Under the pieces are notes generated by a model, which saw only the letters and a program-made list of their open reading frames with translations, made no database searches and was not told where the DNA came from. From NCBI RefSeq assembly GCF_003814705.1, contig NZ_RKRA01000001.1, positions 2,790,001 through 2,854,000 of the forward strand: a stretch of DNA of 64,000 bases. The letters run 5' to 3'. The translations under genes and the position numbers were made by a program. Below are positions 60,024 to 64,000 of the stretch, piece after piece; the stretch's first letter is position 1; each line of letters starts with the position of its first letter. The DNA is from Georgenia muralis (GTDB lineage: Bacteria; Actinomycetota; Actinomycetes; Actinomycetales; Actinomycetaceae).

Positions 60024-60497
60024 TCAGACTCCGCCGGGATACCCGTGCTGGCGCCACGCCTCGTAGACGGCGATGGCCGCGGAGTTGGACAGGTTGAGCG
60101 ACCGCACGCCCGGCAGCATCGGGATGCGCAGCCGGTCGCTCACGCGCGGGTCGGCCAGCACCTCCGGCGGCAGGCCGGTCGGCTCGGGGCCGAAGAGGAG
60201 GACGTCGCCCGGCTCGTAGGCGACGTCGGCGAAGCTGCGCGTCGCCGAGCCCGTGAAGGCGAGCACCCGCCCCGGGGCGACCGCCGCCAGCGCGGCGTCG
60301 AGGCCCGGGTGGACGACGACGCGGGCCAGGTCGTGGTAGTCCAGGCCGGCGCGGCGGAGCTGGGCGTCGGAGAGGTCGAAGCCGAGCGGCTCGACGAGGT
60401 GGAGGGTTGCGCCCGTGCAGGCGACCATCCGGATCGCGTTGCCGGTGTTGGGCGGGATGCGGGGCTCGTAGAAGACGACGTGGAACACGCGCGTCAT
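60024..60497 (-). CDS. trmL: tRNA (cytidine/uridine-34 2'-O)-methyltransferase TrmL
   Basis: 157 residues, the length of TrmL. SPOUT knot motifs: PRIPPNTGNAIRMVACTGA (motif 1 with N-T-G-N), LLFGPEPTGLP (motif 2) and RIPMLPGVRSLNLSNSAAIA (motif 3). Methylates the wobble ribose of tRNA-Leu isoacceptors. ATG at 60497; the in-frame extension upstream is read-through of a 17-bp tandem repeat. Converges with DUF2277. Confidence 0.93.
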   Translation of the reverse strand: MTRVFHVVFYEPRIPPNTGNAIRMVACTGATLHLVEPLGFDLSDAQLRRAGLDYHDLARVVVHPGLDAALAAVAPGRVLAFTGSATRSFADVAYEPGDVLLFGPEPTGLPPEVLADPRVSDRLRIPMLPGVRSLNLSNSAAIAVYEAWRQHGYPGGV

Positions 60498-60514
60498 CGT
60501 CCCACCGCGACCGC

Positions 60515-60599
60515 ACCGCTCAGGTCGACGCACCGCTGAGGTCGACGCACCGCTCAGGTCGACGCACGGCTCCCGTCGCCCCACCGCTCACGTCGCCGC
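60515..60599 (+). repeat. Five tandem copies of a 17-bp unit
   Basis: Unit ACCGCTCAGGTCGACGC at 60515-60531, 60532-60548 (one change), 60549-60565 (exact), then degenerate copies 60566-60582 and 60583-60599. It lies between the trmL start and the end of the AAA ATPase gene, so it separates two genes on the same strand. Confidence 0.92.
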
Positions 60600-60606
60600 G
60601 CCGCCC

Positions 60607-61743
60607 TCAGGGCCAGCGCCAGGCGGGTCGGTCCAGCGGGCCGTCCCGGCCGACGACGACCGTCTCGCCCGCCGTCTTCGCCAGCTCCACGGTGAGCGGC
60701 TCCTCGCCCTCCGCCGCCACCGCGCCGGCCAGGTCGGCGGAGTGGGTGACCACCACCACCTGGGTCGACCGGGCGGCCCGGGCGATGGTCCGCGCCAGCG
60801 CCGGCAGCAGCGACGGGTGCATCGACTGCTCCGGCTCGTTGAGCACGACGAGCTGTGGCGGGCGTGGGGTGAGCAGGGCCGCCGTCACCATGAGGAAGCG
60901 CAGGGTGCCGTCCGAGAGCTCGGCGGCTCGCAGCGGGCGAAGGAGGCCCGGCTGGTGCAGGAGCACCTCGAAGGTGCCCTCCCGGACGGCGATCTCGAGC
61001 CGGGACCCGAAGGCGTCGTCGAGCGCGGCGGTGAGGTCCCGACGCCCGCCCATCTCGTCGATCGTTGCCAGGGCCGCGGCGAGGTCGGCGCCGTCGGGCG
61101 CGAGCGCGGAGGTCCGTGAGCCCGGCTGCGGCATCCGGGCCGGGGCGCCGGCGTCGGTCCGGAGGTGGTCATAGAGACGCCAGGAGCGCAGCTCCTCGCG
61201 CAGCGTCACCAGCTCGGGGGAGCGGCGCGGGTCCGCGACGACGTCGAGCATCGACTCGTGCGGACGCGCGGTGGTCGTGAGCGTGGCCCAGCCGGTCTCG
61301 TCCCGGGTGCGCACCAGCGGCCCGCGACGCTCGGTGAGCACCGTGGCGGGCCGGGCGATCGAGCCGCCCCACACCGTCTCCTCCTTGACCTCCGGGTCGC
61401 GGGCGAACGCGCTGCGCTGGTCGGTCTGCGGCAGGCCGAGCTCGACGGCGTAGCCCGTCTCGTCCCCGGCGACGCCGAGCGCCACCCGCACCGGTCCGCG
61501 CCGGACGGTCCCCTCGGTACCCCCACCCTGCTCCGGACCCGCCCACAGCGCGGAGGCGAGACCACCCTCGCGGGCCAGGGCCGCCGGCGCTCCTTCCCGC
61601 GCGGTGGCCGCCAGGAGGTGCAGCGCGCGGTAGAGGTTGGACTTGCCCGAGCCGTTCGCGCCGGTGACCACCGTGAGGGGCCCCAGCGGCAGCACCACGT
61701 CGCGCAGGGACCGGTACCCCCGCACCGCGACGGTGGTCAGCAT
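60607..61743 (-). CDS. AAA-family (RecF/SMC-like) ATPase
   Basis: 378 residues. VRGYRSLRDVVLPLGPLTVV opens the RecF-like N-terminus; Walker A TGANGSGKSNLYRALHLL follows. The middle insert (LVTLREELRSWRLYDHLRTD) carries the family's W-x-x-Y-D-x-L motif. Signature AELSDGTLRFLMVTAALL, Walker B LVVLNEPEQSMHPSLLP (N-E in place of D-E) and a His-containing VTHSADLAGAV complete the site. This AAA_21 family is related to OLD/AbiEii-type ATPases but with no nuclease domain here. Function unknown. Start overlaps the YbaK-like stop by TGATG. Confidence 0.88.
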   Translation of the reverse strand: MLTTVAVRGYRSLRDVVLPLGPLTVVTGANGSGKSNLYRALHLLAATAREGAPAALAREGGLASALWAGPEQGGGTEGTVRRGPVRVALGVAGDETGYAVELGLPQTDQRSAFARDPEVKEETVWGGSIARPATVLTERRGPLVRTRDETGWATLTTTARPHESMLDVVADPRRSPELVTLREELRSWRLYDHLRTDAGAPARMPQPGSRTSALAPDGADLAAALATIDEMGGRRDLTAALDDAFGSRLEIAVREGTFEVLLHQPGLLRPLRAAELSDGTLRFLMVTAALLTPRPPQLVVLNEPEQSMHPSLLPALARTIARAARSTQVVVVTHSADLAGAVAAEGEEPLTVELAKTAGETVVVGRDGPLDRPAWRWP

Positions 61744-62429
61744 CAGGCCGTGGGGACCCCGAGGCCCTCGACCACCTCGACGCCGGGGAAGCCCACGAGG
61801 ACCTCACCGGGCAGGAGGAGCTTCGAGCCGCGGACGCCCGAGCCCACGATCGCCGGGCCGACGGCGACTCGCGCGTCCACGAGCAGACGCCACGAGGCCG
61901 GCACCCCGATCGGGGTGATCGCCCCGTACTCCATCCCCGAGGCCTCGACGGCGCGCTCGGTCGGCCAGAACGAGGCCTTGCGCACGTCGAGCATGCGGCG
62001 GACGGTGGAGTTGACGTCGGCGCGCGTGCTCGCCCGCACGACGCACGCCGCGACCCGCTCCTCGCCGTCGCGTCGGCCCGCGACGAGCACGCAGTTGGCC
62101 GAGGCGCCGAGCGGGAGGCGGTACGCCTCGGTCATCGCCAGGGTGTCGGCGAGGTCGGGGTCGATCTCCGCGACGCGGACCTCGGCGACGGCGTCGGGCT
62201 CGGTCGCCGCCCGGGCGGCCAGCGCCGCGCGGACCGGCTCGGCGAGGAGATCGGGTCGGTCGAGGGCGGGGACCCACAGGAGGGTGCCGAAGGCGACCGA
62301 CTCCTCCCCGAGGACAGCCGTGGGCTCGGGCGCGTGCCCGGGCGAGAGCGCCTCGCCCGCGGCGAGGGAGGTCTCCGAGGAGGTGCCGCTCGCCGTGCTC
62401 TCACCCGGAGCCGGGACGTCCGTGCTCAC
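61743..62429 (-). CDS. YbaK/aminoacyl-tRNA deacylase-like protein
   Basis: 228 residues from GTG at 62429. An N-terminal Ser/Glu/Ala-rich segment of about 45 residues precedes a YbaK/EbsC fold: SANCVLVAGRRDGEERVAAC, RADVNSTVRRMLDVRKASFW, GMEYGAITPIGVPASWRLLV and VGSGVRGSKLLLPG. The conserved Lys (RKAS) and G-x-x-P-I-G are the family's active-site region. YbaK proteins hydrolyse mischarged aminoacyl-tRNA such as Cys-tRNA(Pro). It overlaps the PEBP gene upstream (GTGA) and the AAA gene downstream (TGATG). Confidence 0.87.
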   Translation of the reverse strand: MSTDVPAPGESTASGTSSETSLAAGEALSPGHAPEPTAVLGEESVAFGTLLWVPALDRPDLLAEPVRAALAARAATEPDAVAEVRVAEIDPDLADTLAMTEAYRLPLGASANCVLVAGRRDGEERVAACVVRASTRADVNSTVRRMLDVRKASFWPTERAVEASGMEYGAITPIGVPASWRLLVDARVAVGPAIVGSGVRGSKLLLPGEVLVGFPGVEVVEGLGVPTA

Positions 62430-62953
62430 CGCTGGTAGGTCGCCACGAGGATGCCCCGGGCGAGGGTGTGGAAGACGGTCCGGACCGCGACCTTCGTGGG
62501 CGAGTCGTCCTCCTCCAGCTCCATGGTCTCGGTGTCGAGGGCGTGGACGACGAAGTAGTAGCGGTGCTCGCGGTCCCCGGCGGGCGGCGCGGCGCCCGTG
62601 TACGTGTGGTCGCCGTCGTCGTTGCGGACGTGGAAGGCGGCCCCGGGCAGCATGAGGTCGGACTCGCCGGCGCCCTGCTCGAGCTCGGTGGTGTCGGTGC
62701 CGAGGTCGAGGACGGTCCAGTGCCAGTAGCCCGACGGCGTGGGGGCGTCGGGGTCGAAGCAGGTGACGACGAAGCCGCGGGTCTCCGCCGGGAAGCCGGA
62801 CCACGCCAGCTGGGGGGAGACGTTGCCGCCGCCGGCGGCGTGGAGGTCCGCCATCCGCTCGCCGTGCACGAGGTCGGTGGAGGTGACCGTGAAGGACGGC
62901 ACGGCGGGCAGCTTGTCGTAGGGGTCCTGGGCGAGGGGGCGGTCGAGGTCCAC
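62426..62953 (-). CDS. PEBP / YbhB-YbcL family protein
   Basis: 175 residues from GTG at 62953, which has GGAGG 5 nt upstream. Phosphatidylethanolamine-binding-protein fold: GGGNVSPQLAWSGFPAETRG, FDPDAPTPSGYWHWTVLDLG with the D-P-D-x-P motif, AGDREHRYYFVVHALDTETM and a C-terminal GILVATYQR. Bacterial members may bind small ligands or inhibit kinases/peptidases; role unknown. First gene of the PEBP-YbaK-AAA operon. Confidence 0.92.
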   Translation of the reverse strand: MDLDRPLAQDPYDKLPAVPSFTVTSTDLVHGERMADLHAAGGGNVSPQLAWSGFPAETRGFVVTCFDPDAPTPSGYWHWTVLDLGTDTTELEQGAGESDLMLPGAAFHVRNDDGDHTYTGAAPPAGDREHRYYFVVHALDTETMELEEDDSPTKVAVRTVFHTLARGILVATYQR

Positions 62954-63111
62954 TTCATCCTCCGGGAGTCGGCGACGGCGTCGCTCACAACCTACGGCCT
63001 GCACGGGCCGGTCCGCTCGACGTGGCGCGATCGGTGCGGCAGGCACCGGACGGCGGGCGTGTCCAGGCAGTAGCGTGTGGCCCGACACCCCTGGGACGTG
63101 GGAGGACAACG

Positions 63112-64000
63112 GTGGCTGAGGTCGATCACGGAGCCGCGCCGGCCGGCTGGTACCCCGACCCCGAGGACGCCGCCTTCCTGCGACGGTGGGACGGGTTCTC
63201 GTGGACCGACGAGCGCCTGCCCGCGACCCGTGCGGCGCGCCGGTCCCTCCGCACCGGTGGCGCCGCCGCGGCGGCGTCGTCGGCCGCCCACGCCCCTGCC
63301 GCCCTCGCTCCGGCCGGTCCGGACCTCGAGCGGCTGCGTGAGGAGGCGCGGGCTGATGCGGAGAGGATCCGGTCGGAGGCGCGGGCCGAGGCCGAGCGGG
63401 TCCGGGCCGAGCTCGCCGAGGCCGAGGAGGAGCTGTCGGCGGTGCGGACCCGGCTCGAGCAGGGCCGGGACCAGCTCGCGGCGAGCAAGGGTGAGCTCGA
63501 GACCCGGCAGGCCCGGCTCGCGTCGCAGCAGGAGGACATCGCGGCCGGGCGCGCCGAGCTCGAACGCCAGCGCGCCGAGCTCGACGCCGGCCGCGCCGAG
63601 ATGGCCGCGATGGAGTCCGAGGCCGCACGCGCGGCCGACCTCTCCCGGACCGAGCTCGCCCGCGAGCTCGACGCGCGGCGGGCGGCCCTGGCGCAGGAGG
63701 AGCAGCGCAGCCGGGCCGAGCTGGCCCGCGAGATCGAGACGGGCCGGGCCGAGCTCGACCGGCAGATCCAGAGCGGCCGGGCCGCGCTGGCCGAGGAGGA
63801 GCGGAGCCGGCTCTCGGCGCTCGGCGAGGAGGAGGAGCGCCGTCGTGCGGGCCTCGAGGAGGAGACGCGTGCGCACCTGACCGAGCTCGCCGACCGGGAT
63901 GCGGCCGCCGCGGCTGCCGTCGCCGCGCGGGAGTCGGAGCTCGCCGCGCGCGAGACCGCCGCGGCGGAGGAGATCGCGGCCGGACGTGCGGACCTCGACG
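63112..64000 (+). CDS. DUF2510 coiled-coil protein (3' end outside window)
   Basis: About 296 codons from GTG at 63112 with GGAGG 6 nt upstream; the frame is open to the right edge. The first about 45 residues carry a DUF2510 domain (APAGWYPDPEDAAFLRRWDG, FSWTDERLP), the W-Y-x-D-P...W-D-G-x-x-W-T pattern common in actinobacterial membrane-associated proteins. The remaining roughly 230 residues are one long coiled coil of Glu/Arg/Ala heptads with repeated A-E-L-x-R and G-R-A-E-L motifs. Probable structural or scaffold role at the membrane or division site. A -10 TAGCGT lies at 63071. Confidence 0.87.
   Translation, partial: MAEVDHGAAPAGWYPDPEDAAFLRRWDGFSWTDERLPATRAARRSLRTGGAAAAASSAAHAPAALAPAGPDLERLREEARADAERIRSEARAEAERVRAELAEAEEELSAVRTRLEQGRDQLAASKGELETRQARLASQQEDIAAGRAELERQRAELDAGRAEMAAMESEAARAADLSRTELARELDARRAALAQEEQRSRAELAREIETGRAELDRQIQSGRAALAEEERSRLSALGEEEERRRAGLEEETRAHLTELADRDAAAAAAVAARESELAARETAAAEEIAAGRADLD

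Overview
The window is very GC-rich (about 70%) and its genes start on ATG, GTG or TTG, often overlapping as ATGA or GTGA. Its family content is that of a high-GC Gram-positive: a CopD/CtaG fusion, DUF3099, an InhA-type enoyl reductase behind FabG, glgC divergent from an actinobacterial-type glgA, and a deazaflavin-dependent nitroreductase-family protein. It is most likely an Actinomycetota chromosome, plausibly Micrococcales; the genus cannot be read from the sequence. Many genes have a -10 box 6-7 nt before the start codon, the signature of leaderless transcription.

Left part, about 1-30.5 kb, looks accessory. On the minus strand lies a copper and metal block: CopD/CtaG fusion (cut by the window edge), a 3' remnant of ctaD, a cation-diffusion-facilitator (CDF) exporter with its ArsR regulator, DUF305, DUF3105 and CopC, then an M23 peptidase. 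An IS256-family element with visible inverted repeats follows. Next on the plus strand are a frameshifted DsbA-like gene with VKOR, a CmtR-like Cd/Pb sensor with a P1B ATPase, a second ArsR with a His-rich CDF exporter, and a ZIP transporter. A decayed stretch carries an IS110 transposase remnant with a 12-G run. After it come an OmpR-type regulator, a DedA-PAP2 fusion, the cognate-looking histidine kinase, a PepSY-like secreted protein and a DedA protein. Two overlapping MutS-like ATPases and a frameshifted PAP2 gene lead to a fluoride-resistance block (26.4-30.5 kb): enolase and an MFS transporter on the minus strand, and CrcB/Fluc-DUF190-CrcB/Fluc on the plus strand. Two near-identical fluoride riboswitch-like leaders stand back to back between these operons.

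Right part, about 30.9-64 kb, looks like conserved chromosome: NCS2 purine/uracil permease, neutral zinc metallopeptidase, aminoglycoside-phosphotransferase-fold kinase, ABC-F ATPase, SURF1 with a small zinc-finger-like protein and DUF3099, fabG-fabI-sixA, serB, glgC/glgA, NfeD with an SPFH protein, a heterodimeric ABC exporter, a SpoU methyltransferase, proline iminopeptidase, DUF2277, TrmL, an AAA ATPase with YbaK-like and PEBP proteins, and the 5' part of a DUF2510 coiled-coil gene. Within it, a block at 40.4-45.5 kb pairs a BlaI/M56 regulatory module with a divergent DsbA-CcdA-lipoprotein operon around a perfect BlaI-type palindrome. Copies of a dispersed repeat bracket that block.

No tRNA, rRNA or CRISPR array was recognised.
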